DNA of 64,000 nucleotides, from positions 2,214,501 to 2,278,500 of the forward strand of contig CM069768.1 in NCBI GenBank assembly GCA_036169595.1. The letters run 5' to 3'. Positions 14,440 through 25,410 of this stretch are shown here, piece after piece. The position numbers and the translations under genes were made by a program. Every line of letters starts with the position of its first letter. Position 1 is the first letter of the stretch. The notes beneath the pieces were generated by a model. The model did no database searches and had not been told where the DNA came from. It saw nothing but the letters and a program-made list of their open reading frames with translations. This DNA is from Dictyostelium firmibasis (taxonomy: Eukaryota > Evosea > Eumycetozoa > Dictyosteliales > Dictyosteliaceae).

Positions 14440-15057
14440 TTATAAAGATGGAACAGTTTGAGAGTTTGAACAAAGGGAAACCAAAGCAGGGGAAGGAGAT
14501 GAAGGATTACCAATACTGTCACTACCTTTCATCAACTCAAACATTGAGCCATAATTATTGAGATGGTCAGCGTTTTCGTCATAATTTAGTAACAAATATT
14601 CTTCATCCAAGGTATGGTGGTACAAGCCAATTAAATAGGAAGTATAATTGGTTGGAGCATTTGGACAAGAGAAAGCATCTGGATTATATTCCATCATATC
14701 AGGAACCATGGCAGCACTTGAGAAAGAAGAACCAACTACAGAAGGAGAACCGTAATTGTTAGTGGTATTTGAACTATTATTATTATAATTATTATTGTTG
14801 TTATTATTATTATTATTATTATTATTTAATTTCATATTATTGTTATTGTTGTTGTTGTTGTTGCAATTGATATTTTTTATATTTTTTTTTATATTTTTTT
14901 TATTTTTTATGACAATTTTTCTTTTATTGTTGTTATTTAAAAAAACAATTAAATTTTTAGTATTAAAATATTTTTTTATATAATTTTTAATATTTTTTTT
15001 TACCCCACCTACTTTTTTAGAAGAAGATAAATATTTATTTCTGTTGTTATTATTCAT
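14440..15057 (-). CDS. hypothetical Asn-rich protein
   Basis: An open frame on the minus strand encodes 205 residues. The C-terminal half (about residues 110-205) looks like genuine coding sequence, with VPDMMEYNPDAFSCPNAP, SYLIGLYHHTLDEEYLLLNY and LNNYGSMFELMKG. It follows a poly-Asn stretch. The first 75 residues are almost only Asn, Lys and Ile and their DNA is as AT-rich as an intron, so the true N terminus could be a short exon ending near the SSSKK codons, or the start could be the internal Met before the poly-Asn. I recognise no family. Acidic and aromatic residues with an Asn/Ser linker could suit a transcriptional regulator, but that is speculation. Confidence 0.6.
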   Translation of the reverse strand: MNNNNRNKYLSSSKKVGGVKKNIKNYIKKYFNTKNLIVFLNNNNKRKIVIKNKKNIKKNIKNINCNNNNNNNNNMKLNNNNNNNNNNNNNYNNNSSNTTNNYGSPSVVGSSFSSAAMVPDMMEYNPDAFSCPNAPTNYTSYLIGLYHHTLDEEYLLLNYDENADHLNNYGSMFELMKGSDSIGNPSSPSPALVSLCSNSQTVPSL

Positions 15058-15541
15058 TATGTATATATAAATAAAAATAAATGTGTTTTGTAATTTTAAA
15101 AAAGAAAAAAAAAATTAAAAATTTTAAAAATCTTTTAATTTTTTCACCACAAAAAAAAAAAAAAAAAATTTTAAAAAAAATAAATTTAAATAAATTTTTA
15201 AAAAAAAATAAAAAAAATAAAATTAATTTTTTGTTTTTTTTTTTTTTTTATAATTCTCTCAAGATTTTCTATCAAGTGAAAAAATTTCAAGTATGAACCG
15301 ATTCTCAAAACCTGGCTTTTTTTTTTTTTTTTAAAAAATTTTATTTAAATTTATTTTTTATTTTTTTTATTTATTTTTTTTTATAATTAGTTAATCATGA
15401 AAAAATTAAATTAAAAAATAGTCCTTATTTAATAAGATACTCACAAAAAGGTGTTAATATCCACAACACAGTGGCAAAAGAAATAGTGAGAAGAATCTAG
15501 CCCTCACTTATTTTATTAAAAAACTGGGTTTTGGATTGGGT

Positions 15542-15582
<41 letters not shown>

Positions 15583-16501
15583 TAATTATTAATTTTTCAT
15601 TTTTATTTTGTTTTTTTTTTTTTTCTTAAAAAAAAGTAAAAGAAAAAAGAAAGGAAAAAAAAAAAAAAAAAAATTACCAATATAAAAGTAAAAGAAAAAA
15701 AGAAAGGAAAAAAAAAAAAATTATCGCACGAAATCAAAAAATATTTTATGAGTACAAAAATAAGTAAATTATGAGTACAAAAATTAACTAATAGAAATCT
15801 CATCCTTTAGAATTTATTTACTTTTTTTTTTTTTTTTATCAGGAGATTGAATAAAAAAGTAATTCCAAACAACCCAAAAATATATTAAAAACAATATAGT
15901 TTACTCTAAACATTACTTAAAGGTTTGAAATATTTAAAAAATGGTATTAATATCGGTAATCTTGGCCATTAATAAGAAACCCAATTTATTTTATTACTAT
16001 TATTATTTCTAAATTATTAATAAAGAAATTATTCATAAGTTATTGAAGATAATTTGATATTTGAGTTTTAGAATACCTTTTGTATATTTTTTTATTTGAT
16101 AATTTTGAAAGAATGAAAATGGAATTGAAAAATAGCGGAATTGATAGCATTTGAAATAATGGCTATGTGGATTTTATACAAAGTGATTTATAACCAACAA
16201 TATTTCTTTTTCATCTTTTTAATATCGATTTTGGTGAATAATTTCTCTTTTTATTAATATATTCATAATATATTTCTATATATTTGAATATTAATTACTC
16301 GATCCAATATTTATGAAAAAACATTAATGATATGAAAAAAAAATTGGAAAAAAATAAAATTAATTTTTAATGCTCACAATTTAAACTTTGTTGATGCAGA
16401 ACATCTCTCTTTTTGAAATTATACAATCTTTAGAAATCTTTCAGATTCAACAGAATTATATTTTTGAAATTAATAGGTGTTTACTTTTTCTCATTTAAAT
16501 A

Positions 16502-16613
16502 AACCGTTTAAAGAATATTAATAGTTCTAAGGTATATCTTCTTTGAATTTTCAAAATTTTTTATTTCACCCAATATCCAAAGAAGATATACTATTAATAT
16601 CCTTTAAACGGTT
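16502..16613. repeat. long near-perfect hairpin, possible structured RNA
   Basis: Left arm 16502-16545 and right arm 16578-16613 are reverse complements over 36 bases with one mismatch (G/A, a wobble in RNA of one strand) and one eight-base bulge (ttctaagg) in the left arm. The arms begin aaccgtttaaag and end tatatcttctttg, and the loop is about 32 bases. The arms are mixed sequence, not homopolymer, so the pairing is not a chance effect of composition. It could be a small-RNA precursor, a structured non-coding RNA or the remains of a small inverted-repeat element. No target-site duplication was evident. Confidence 0.6.
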
Positions 16614-17021
16614 AATATATTATAAATAAAAATAAAAAAAATTATAAAAATACATATGTATAGTTCTTTATTCAAAAATAAATTTAATTTTCAAACTACA
16701 CTACACTTTTGTTTTTACAGATCTTAATAATTCATTCCCCACCCCCACAATAATTGAAAATTTAAAAAATAATTTGTTTTTTTTATTTTATTAATTTTTT
16801 TTAATTTTTATTTTATTTTATTTTATATTTTATTTTTTTATTTTATTTTTGTACAACTCTTTTTTTTTTTTTGGTCTCGTGACAAAAAATATAATATAAT
16901 ATAATTTTTTTATTTTTTTTATTTTTCTTATTTTTGCAGTCTAAAATTTTAAATTATAAGAATACGTTACTTTAGATATTTTTTTTTTTTTTTTTTATTT
17001 TTTTATTATTAATTAATTGGG

Positions 17022-17179
17022 AACGTTACAAGCTCCATTTAATTTTATATTATTTTATTTTTAATTTCACACATTTTGGATTTGCAAAGGTAATCATAAC
17101 GTTGTAGAACGTTCTTTTTTCTTTTTGTTTTCTTTTTTCTAAATTTTTTTTTTTAATTTTTTCATTTAAAAGCAACGTT
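17022..17179. promoter_or_regulatory. cluster of four AACGTT palindromes
   Basis: AACGTT occurs at 17022, 17098, 17108 and 17174; the middle two are exactly ten bases apart, about one helical turn. A fifth copy lies at 17375 at the start of the methyltransferase intron. A CG-containing palindrome is rare by chance in DNA this AT-rich. The cluster ends 76 bases before the ATG and is a candidate binding array for a dimeric factor controlling the methyltransferase. Confidence 0.4.
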
Positions 17180-17254
17180 TTGTTTTTTTTTTATTTTTTT
17201 TTTATTTTTCATTCTTCACAAAAAAGTCACAAATAAATTATACAAATTAATAAA

Positions 17255-18065
17255 ATGGAACAAAAAGTTAATCCAGTTCATGAAGTTAAAGTTCAATACA
17301 ATAACACACTTTTAAATTATGCAATTGATCATTCTGATCAACTTACTGAAATTCAAAAAGAATTAATTCAATGTAACGTTTTTACTTTATTTTATTTTAT
17401 TTTATTTTCAATTTTAATTTTGTTTTAATTAAAATATTTTATTAATTTTTTTTTTTTTTTATTTTTTTTTATTTATCAATTTATTTATTTATTTAGTTAC
17501 TAAAGCAAATGTTGAAAGACATGTTATGTTAACACAAGCTGAACAATGTTCATTCTTTAAATTTTTAATTCAAATTTTAAATGCAAAGAAAACTATTGAT
17601 GTTGGTGTTTTTACAGGTCTTTCATCATTGACAGCCGCTTTAGCAATGAGTGATGAAGGTAGAGTTGTTGCATGTGATGTTTCAACTGACTATACTCAAC
17701 ATGCTCTTAAATTCTGGGCTAAAGCAGGTGTTGAACATAAAATCAATTTAAAGATTCAACCTGCTTCTAAAACCTTACAAGAGTTAATTGATCAAGGTGA
17801 AGAGAATACATATGATTTCATTTTCATTGATGCTGATAAAACTGGATATGACACCTACTATGAATTATCTCTAAAGTTAATTAGAAAAGGTGGAATCATT
17901 GCCATCGATAACGTTTTACAACATGGTCGTATTGTTGATCCAACTGCAAATGATGAAAATGTTGTTGCAATTCGTAATCTCAATGAGAAAATCTTGGCTG
18001 ATAAACGTGTTTCAAAAACTTTACTCCCAATTGCTGATGGTATTACTTTAGTAACAAAACTTTAA
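17255..18065 (+). CDS. caffeoyl-CoA/catechol-type O-methyltransferase
   Basis: Two exons, 17255-17372 and 17497-18065, give 228 residues. The protein belongs to the cation-dependent O-methyltransferase family (caffeoyl-CoA O-methyltransferase and bacterial relatives), which moves a methyl group from S-adenosylmethionine to a catechol hydroxyl. The SAM-binding motif is DVGVFTGLSSLTAALA followed by VVACDVS; the metal-binding acidic residues lie in FIFIDADK and in IAIDNVLQHG. Length matches the family (220-250). No signal or targeting sequence is present, so it is probably cytosolic. The physiological substrate cannot be read from sequence; related amoebal enzymes act on small phenolics. The start is chosen because the N-terminal helix is continuous from it and it has an A-rich leader. 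Confidence 0.9.
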
Positions 18066-18226
18066 ATAAATAAAAATATAATATAAATTTTCAAAAAATA
18101 TGGGTGTATTATCACTTAGTATTCTTTTAATTTTTTTTTTATATATTTTTTGAATACTTTAAAAAAAAAAAGAAAATAAAACAAAAATAAAATATGAAGT
18201 TATGTCCTAACTGACTTAAAAATCTA

Positions 18227-18263
<37 letters not shown>

Positions 18264-18407
18264 TTTATTTTTTTTTTTTTTTTTATATTTTTTATTTTTT
18301 TTTTTATTTTATTTTTTTTATTTTTATTAATTTCGATAAATAACACCACACACAAATACAATATATATTCTTACATACAAAAACAACAACAACAACAAAA
18401 AAAAAAT
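18066..18407. other. intergenic, sde2 promoter
   Basis: T homopolymers fill the middle. A short acaccacacacaaa element lies about 65 bases before the sde2 ATG, and a CAA repeat forms the leader. No gene is seen. Confidence 0.5.
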
Positions 18408-19262
18408 ATGGATGTATTTGTTAGATTACCAAATATAAATTCAATAAATAAAGATATTGATGAAAATGAAAGAATTATAAATTTTAAAATAAATGACAGA
18501 GAAACCTTTTGTGAGGAATATTTAAAATTAAAGATCTTTGAAAAGACTTTTATTCCAATAGCATTTCAATATTTAAAATTAATAACATCAAATTTAAACA
18601 ATATAGAGCAAAAACAACAACAACAACAACAACAACCATATTTAAAAGTATATGATTTATTATTACGTGTAAATGGTGGTAAAGGTGGTTTCGGTTCGTT
18701 ATTAAAATCATCGGGTACGAGAGTTGGTCAAAAGAAAACAACAAATTTCGATGCATGTAGAGATTTGAGTGGTAGAAGATTAAGACATGTGAATAATGAA
18801 ACTAGAATTAAACAATGGTTAGAAGATGAAGAGGCAAGAAAGATTGCAATGCAAGAAATAAAAAAGAAATTGGATGATTCAAATGACAAGCATATCGAAG
18901 AATTCAATGATACACAATTTCAAAAAGAAACTGAAGATATACAGAAAAAAGTTTCAATTTCTGTAGAACAAGGTTTAAAATTACAAAAAGAAAATAACAA
19001 TAATAATAACATGGAAAATAATAAAATCACTACAACTACCACAACTAGTACAGCCACTACAACAACTACAACTACAACTTCTTCAACCTCATTAAAAGCA
19101 ATTGACAGATTTAAAAAGCCATCAAACACAACAAAACCAATTTCAATGTTTGTGCCGGATTTTGATGATGAAGAAGAAGAAGAAGAGGAGGAGGAAGAGG
19201 AGGAAGAGGAAGAAAAAGATAAAAAAAAAGAAAATAAAACCAAAGTTTCAAAGACTAAATGA
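18408..19262 (+). CDS. sde2: SDE2 homologue, ubiquitin-like splicing/replication-stress factor
   Basis: A single exon encodes 284 residues. SDE2 family proteins are made as a ubiquitin-fold precursor that is cut after a GG within GGKGG; the freed C-terminal part joins the spliceosome and, in animals, acts in replication-stress control. Here residues 1-85 would form the ubiquitin-like domain, interrupted by a poly-Gln insert, and the processing motif GGKGGFGS lies near residue 90. The diagnostic SDE2 block NFDACRDLSGRRLRHVNNE follows, then a charged helix. The C terminus is low-complexity with poly-Thr and a long poly-Glu run. The cleavage motif and DLSGRRLR block make the assignment firm even though the ubiquitin-like part is divergent. 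Confidence 0.92.
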   Translation: MDVFVRLPNINSINKDIDENERIINFKINDRETFCEEYLKLKIFEKTFIPIAFQYLKLITSNLNNIEQKQQQQQQQPYLKVYDLLLRVNGGKGGFGSLLKSSGTRVGQKKTTNFDACRDLSGRRLRHVNNETRIKQWLEDEEARKIAMQEIKKKLDDSNDKHIEEFNDTQFQKETEDIQKKVSISVEQGLKLQKENNNNNNMENNKITTTTTTSTATTTTTTTTSSTSLKAIDRFKKPSNTTKPISMFVPDFDDEEEEEEEEEEEEEEEKDKKKENKTKVSKTK

Positions 19263-19687
19263 TCATCATCAAAGAAATGAAATTAAAACGAAAACGAAAA
19301 AAATATTAATACCCAAATAATAAATCTTATGTACATTTGTCAATTTTTTTTATTTTTATTTTTGTTTTTTTTTAAAAAAAAAAAAAAAATTTATTATTTA
19401 TGTTTTTACATTTGTTTTCACACATCACGATTAAAATTATTTGAAAAATATTACCCTTTTCTTCTTCTCACCCAAACCACCAGTAGGTGCAAATAATTTT
19501 TTTTTTTTTTTTTTTTTTCAATTTTTTTTTTTTAATTTTGTTTTTTTTTTTAAAAAAAACTTATCAACTGGTTCACAAAAATCCCCAGATTGTATTATTT
19601 TTTTTTTTTTAATATTTTTTTTTTTTCATTTAAATTTATATATATATACAAATATATATATATACATATTTGTATATATAAATAATC
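19263..19687. other. intergenic, promoter of NT-C2/DIL gene
   Basis: A mix of T runs with small GC-richer patches near 19420-19495 (cacacatcacg, acccaaaccaccagtagg). A TATA-like alternation (tatatatata) lies 20-50 bases before the next ATG. No gene is seen. Confidence 0.5.
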
Positions 19688-20094
19688 ATGGATAAATTTA
19701 TGAAAGGTAAAATTAAAGGGATAGCTCAACAAAGAGGAGAGCAAGGAAAGTTTCAATTTGATTTTAAAATTATAAGTGTTGAAAATTTGCCAGTTACAGG
19801 TAATTGTTTTGTATCATGGAAAAGAGGTACAAAGTCAGCAAACAATGGTAAAACAAAAGCCGTTACCATTAATTCAAATAAATCAGCATCATTCAATCAT
19901 TCTTTCTCAATGGTTACAACATTATATAAAGAAAAACCACCAAAAAAAACTTATGAATCAAAAACCATTGCAATTTCAATTAAAGATGTAAAGATTTTTT
20001 TTTTAATTACAAATATATATATTTTTATTTTATATTATTTTTTATTATATATTATATATTATTTTATAATTTTTATTATTTTATTCAAGAAAAT

Positions 20095-20125
<31 letters not shown>

Positions 20126-20152
20126 TACAACAGGATTATTTTTATGTTTTAT

Positions 20153-20191
<39 letters not shown>

Positions 20192-23100
20192 ATATATTTT
20201 GTTATATTTAAATGTATTATTATTTTATTAATTTACAATAATGAAATTTCATTATTTTTTTAATATGATACCTAACAGGAAAAAAATAAAAAATCAATTG
20301 CAAAAACAATGATAGATTTAGCAGATTTCACAAATTTTAAAGATGAACAATTTAAATCTATTCAAATTAAACAAAAAAAAGGTGGACCAATTGTAATTGC
20401 AATGAATATAAAAACCAAAGAGATGGAGATTAATCCAGATGATGAACCAGCAACAGAGACTGATTTAAATTCAAACGATGGATCTGATGATGAGGATGGT
20501 GAAGATTTTGAACAAGATGAAGATAGTAGTGTTTCATCATTAAACACCAACAGCAAATATAGTGGCAACACTAATAATATCACTGGTAAATTAGATGATG
20601 ACGATATATTAGCACCACCAAGTAGTAATGGTGGCTTTAAAAAGATGGGAGCACCACTCTCTTCAAAATCAGAGTCATTTTCATCGAATTCAACAACACC
20701 AACAAAAACATCAACACCATCAACACCACCATCACACTCTACTGCATCAACAACTACAGTAAAACCATTCAGTAATGATACTGAAGCAGAATTGAATGCA
20801 TTACTTTCAAAACCATCTTCAAAGCCAACCATTACAGCTGCACCAGTAAAATCTACACCTGTTTCAACTTTATCATCAACTTCAAATTCTAATCCAGGTA
20901 AAGATAAGGATTGGAAGAGAGAGGCTGATGATGCAAATCATAGAGTTCAACAATTGGAGAGACAAGTTGAAGTATTACAAAGAGATTTAAAGAATAATCA
21001 AAATATGGCTAGTAGCGGTGGAAATGGTGGTGGTGTTTCACAACAAGAGTTTGCAGATTTGAAAAAAAGATTTAGAGAGATTTCAGGTGACAATATCGAT
21101 TTAGAGGATAAAGTAAAAGAGTTGGAGGAAAAATTAGCCAATGCATACAGACAACAACCAATATCAGCTCAACAAGCAGGTTCAAGTAGACAATTAACAG
21201 ATCTTCAAGAACAAGTACGTCAAAAGGATGCATCGATTCAAGAATTAAATATAAAGAATAGACGTTTAGAGAGAGATCTTCAAGATAAAGATCAAGAGAT
21301 ATTAGATCAAACTGAACAGGTTAAATACTATCAAGAGCAAGCTAAATCCGCTCAATCAGCCGCTCAAAAAGCGATCGCTGCCGCCGCTGCCTCAAGTACG
21401 ACATCTACTTCAAGTGAAGAATCACAAGAAGAGATTGCATATCTAAAGAGAGAAATTCAATTATTGAAAGATCAACAATCACCATCAGTTGCAGTTGGTG
21501 GTGGAACATTAGAATTGAAAAGAAGAATTCAAGATCTCACAAGAGAGGTTAAGGAGAAGGATGATGCTTTGGCTAAATTGAAATTGGGTGGGTCACCTAC
21601 ATCTGCAGGTGGATCATTATCATCGATTGCTGCACAAACCTCTAGTAATATCACTATTACTAACTTGGAGAAACAAAATACTGAATTAAACAAAACTCTT
21701 TTGACACAACAACAAGATATCGATAGATCAAAACAAGAGATTCAACAATTACAACAACAACTTAACCAAGCACAAAAGAAGATCAACAGTGTAACCAACT
21801 CACCACCACCATCAGTTATCACCACAGAGGAGTTATTAAAACGTGAGAATGGTGATCTCAAAGATAAGGTCGCTACTCAACATCATGAAATTAAACGTAT
21901 TCAAGAGAAATATGATCAATTGAATTCACGTTTCAACGATGAGATTGAAGAGACCAATAATGTAGTCAATGAACTTAGACAACGTGAAGAGTCACTCAAT
22001 AGAAAGGTTGATGAATTAACACAAGAGAATCAACAAATGGAGCATAAATTATCCAATGAAATGACATCTGCATCTGCATTGAGTATGTCAGCAATGTCAG
22101 CACCAAGTAAATTTAGTACCACCAATAGAGATAAAGATAGACAAGAGAGAGAAAATGCCGAGAGACAACTTGAACTCGCAAAATCTGAATTATCACGTGA
22201 AAGAGAGAAAACTAAAAGATTCGATAGAGAACTCAAAGAATACAGAGAACGTATTCGTCTCTTGGAATTACAAGTCGAAGAAGGTGGTGGTTCTGTGATA
22301 AAACAAGAAAATCAAGATAAGGTCGAAAGTAAACTCATTGAACAATGCATCTACACTCAACCAATGACATTCGTCGATGGTGTAGGTTCTGTTGCTTCAT
22401 CATTATATGAACAACTCACCGATATTTGTGCATTTAGTCAAGAGAATGCTAAACTCTTTACAAAAGTTCATAACGCACTTCAACAAGCTCTTGAACGTGC
22501 AATGTACAATTCAACTGATTTAGCTTATTGGTTATCAAATATCTCTGGTTTAATTCATTTGATTAAGGATGGTCCAAATAATATTGATGATGACCGTGAT
22601 CCAATTATCGATGGTGTTCTCATTATGCAAAATAACAATAGTTTCTCTTCAACTTCTCAAAGAAAAACTCCTTCTCAAACTTTTTATTATCAACTCGAAA
22701 ACCTTTTAAGAGAATCTTATTCATTACTTTTACATAGTATTTATAATAAGTTAAGACCAAAATTAACTAAAATTATCAGTTTTGGTACCTGTATTTTAGA
22801 TAAAAAAACGTACGTAATTTTTATTAATTATTATTTCAATATTATTATTATTAACTTTTTTTTTTTTTAATATAATTTGTATTTTTTTGAAAGTAATAGA
22901 TTTTCAGCAGCAGAAAATGATGTAGATATTAATAAGATTTGTACTATTTTACAAAAGTATATGAATTTATTAAAGGATAAATTTATATTTGATTCTATAG
23001 TTCAACAATTCTTTTCACAAACATTCCATTTCATTAGTTATACATTATTGAATGAAGTTTTAAATGGTGAAAACTTTTGTACTCCAAGTTCAGGTTTCAA

Positions 23101-23452
23101 AATTAAATTAAGTTTATCTAAAATGGATGATTGGGTATCTTCCTCTGAAGAGAGAGAATTACTTTTACCAGCAAGAGATCATTTCATGTCAATCATTGAA
23201 GCTGCAAATCTCATGGTAATCGATAAATCAATTTTCACCGACTCTGATAGTGTTATCTCTGCTTTCGAAACTTTGAATATACTTCAAATAAAGAAACTTT
23301 TGGAAATTTGGAAACCTGATAACCTTTCTCCTGATCCAATTCCAAAGAAAATCATTGCAAGTTTAAATCAACAATTGGACTTAAATACTCATCAAAGAAA
23401 TCTTGTTGTAGATCCAACAATTTTAATAGATGTTCAACCAAAACTCTCCTAA
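19688..23452 (+). CDS. NT-C2, coiled-coil and DIL domain protein
   Basis: Three exons, 19688-19987, 20279-22809 and 22900-23452, give 1127 residues. Residues 1-140 match the N-terminal C2 domain (NT-C2) of the EEIG1/EHBP1 type: FQFDFKIISVENLP, NCFVSWKRGTKS, then, after the first intron, TMIDLADFTNF, which is its usual last strand. A Ser/Thr-rich linker follows, then a coiled coil from about 300 to 770. Residues about 780-1075 resemble the DIL (dilute) domain of class V myosin tails: LTDICAFSQENAKLF, LAYWLSNISGLIHLI, VQQFFSQTFHFISYTLLNEVL and LNILQIKKLLEIWKPD. No motor is present. A membrane-to-cytoskeleton adaptor for vesicle traffic is the likely role. The third exon's acceptor fits the frame and restores the domain. 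Confidence 0.85.
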
Positions 23453-23488
23453 TAAAAATAAATAATAACTATAAAATATAAAATAAAA

Positions 23489-23490
<2 letters not shown>

Positions 23491-23549
<59 letters not shown>
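23491..23549 (+). repeat. (AAT)n microsatellite
   Basis: About 60 bases of AAT repeat 40 bases past the stop codon of the NT-C2/DIL gene, in its 3' flank. Confidence 0.9.
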
Positions 23550-23554
<5 letters not shown>

Positions 23555-23674
23555 TAAAAAAAAATAAAAATAATAATTAGTCATAATTTATATAGAAAAT
23601 AAAATAAAATAAAATAATTAAATAAAAATTGTTTTGTTTAAAAAAAAAAAGAAAAAAAAAAGTATTTATTATAA

Positions 23675-24268
23675 CTATTTTGTTGGTATATTCATACGGA
23701 TTAATTTTGCAGGATTACCAGCTATAACACTATTATCAGGAAAAGATTTAGTAACAACAGAACCTGCACCAACAATAACATTGTTACCTAATATAACACC
23801 AGGTAAAATTATAACATTACCACCTGCCCAAAAGTTATCACCAATAGTAATTCCCTTTGTAAAGTTTTCATCAGATCCACCAATTCTTTCAGATGGTTCG
23901 AATGGGTGAGTTGCTGTATAAAGTTGAGAGTTTGGACCAATCATAGCACCATATCCAATCCTAATTGGGCCATCATCATTTAATATACAATTATGATTTA
24001 TAAAGAATTTATCACCAACATGAATATTAATTCCATAACTTACTTTAATACCCTCACGTACAATTACAATGTCACCAGTTGTACCAAATAATTTTTTAAT
24101 AATTTCAGGACCTTTTTCACCATCATCTTCATCGCTACCTATTATATTATTAAATTGTTTATTTAATTTTCTTGCACGTAATCTTAGTTCATCTAATTCT
24201 GGGTCTTCAAATCTATATCTCAACCCAGCTATCATTTTTTCTTTTTCTGTCATTGTATTTGAATTCAT
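23675..24268 (-). CDS. maltose/galactoside O-acetyltransferase-like enzyme
   Basis: A single exon encodes 197 residues of the left-handed beta-helix (hexapeptide repeat) acetyltransferase family, close to bacterial maltose and galactoside O-acetyltransferases (Maa, LacA, NodL). These use acetyl-CoA to acetylate a sugar hydroxyl. The N terminus shows the Maa-type start [19 protein letters not shown]; the helix coils include [21 protein letters not shown]; the probable catalytic His lies in [12 protein letters not shown]; and the CoA-binding coils contain [19 protein letters not shown] and [21 protein letters not shown]. Length equals bacterial members and there is no intron, which together suggest ancient acquisition from bacteria, though codon use is now like the host. 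No targeting signal is seen. Confidence 0.93.
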   Translation of the reverse strand: MNSNTMTEKEKMIAGLRYRFEDPELDELRLRARKLNKQFNNIIGSDEDDGEKGPEIIKKLFGTTGDIVIVREGIKVSYGINIHVGDKFFINHNCILNDDGPIRIGYGAMIGPNSQLYTATHPFEPSERIGGSDENFTKGITIGDNFWAGGNVIILPGVILGNNVIVGAGSVVTKSFPDNSVIAGNPAKLIRMNIPTK

Positions 24269-24481
24269 TTTATTGGTGCAAAAATTCTTTTATTAAAAAA
24301 AAAAAAAACAAAACTAAAAATTTTCGAAAGTATCTAAAAAAAATAAAAAAAAAGGTTATATTTCGCTTTCGTGTAAGTTTTTTGCGAAAAACATATCACC
24401 TTTTTTATTTTAATATTACAATATGTGTTTATTTTTTTTTTATTTTTTAATATTACTATGAAATTACAACTATCCTGGGGA

Positions 24482-25140
24482 TTATAATATTCTTGTAATA
24501 ATAAAATTTGTGATAATTTTGCTTTTAGAAGTTTTAATTACAACACCTTCCAAACATGTTTCAATTTTATAAAGTTTCTTTTGATTATCATACGATTTGC
24601 ATCAATAAATTTAAAAGTTGAGCAGATTGAACTTTTTGGGGTATCGATCATTTCTAAAGTGTCAAGCTCTTTGTTAAAAAACAAATATTTTTTAAGATAA
24701 TATGATTTAATTGTATATCTTCCAAAATAATTTCTATTGGGTGTTATAATAAACCTTTTTTAAAATTTTAAATTTTTGAGATGATATATCAACAGTGGTT
24801 CCATCCGATTTTATATATAAATTATCATCAAATGATTTTATATAAATAATTGCATAATCATTTAATAATGAACTATTTAAAGTTTTATCCAAGTCTATTT
24901 CTTGTTCTGATTCTTTGTTTATTTGTTCTTGACTAAGTAATTGATGAAGATTTATTATTATTTTTGCTTGATTCTCTATTTGTGTTGATAGTTTTTGGTA
25001 TTGATTTTGTTGTTGTTGTTGTAATAATAACAATTCTTGATTTTTAATTATTTTTTTTGTAATGATTAATAGTTTGAAATAAAAAAAATAAAAAACCAAT
25101 AAGTAGAAATAAAATAATTATTTGATCATATTTTTTAACA
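24482..25140 (-). pseudogene. decayed tandem copy of the downstream membrane coiled-coil gene
   Basis: Segments in different frames of the minus strand match the intact gene at 25411-26421 in order: a hydrophobic segment ILFLLIGFLFFLFQ near 25085-25125, a Gln-rich coil with LHQLLSQEQ near 24900-25020, then NYFGRYTIKSYYLKKYLFF and SSICSTFKFID near 24610-24730, and YKIETCLEGVVIKTS near 24525-24570. At least three frame changes separate these blocks and no start with a leader is in frame, so it is a broken duplicate. Its longest open piece (24734-25099) may still be transcribed. Same strand and 270 bases away, it arose by tandem duplication. Confidence 0.8.
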
Positions 25141-25192
25141 TAGTGAAAAGTTTTTTATTGCATTGTTTTGTGTGATCTTTTTTTTGAAAACA

Positions 25193-25225
<33 letters not shown>

Positions 25226-25410
25226 TAAATAAAATAAGTTTTTTTTTTTAAGTTCAAAATTTTTAATATCTTTTTTTTATCATTATAAAATTCCAAAAAA
25301 AAAAAAAAAAAAAAAAAAAACAAAATCAGGACTTTGGTTTTTCATTTTCAGTCCATTTGGTTGTAAGATTCATCGGTCCCTTTTGATCAAACTTTTATTT
25401 AATATTACAT

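Larger units (their letters stand above)
15058..17254. other. 2.2 kb gene-poor region upstream of the methyltransferase
   Basis: No protein gene is supported. From 15058 to 15830 the DNA is mainly homopolymer runs. From 15840 to 16660 the base composition is less skewed and homopolymers are short, which may mark a decayed gene or a non-coding transcript; all six frames are broken. A hairpin with 36-base arms lies at 16502-16613, a C-rich box (ccccacccccac) near 16738, and four AACGTT palindromes at 17022-17179 directly in front of the methyltransferase. Confidence 0.5.

Noticed and set aside
15840-16480. Possible protein gene in the low-homopolymer stretch
   Set aside because: All frames are interrupted, and no family motif or splice-consistent series of exons could be found.
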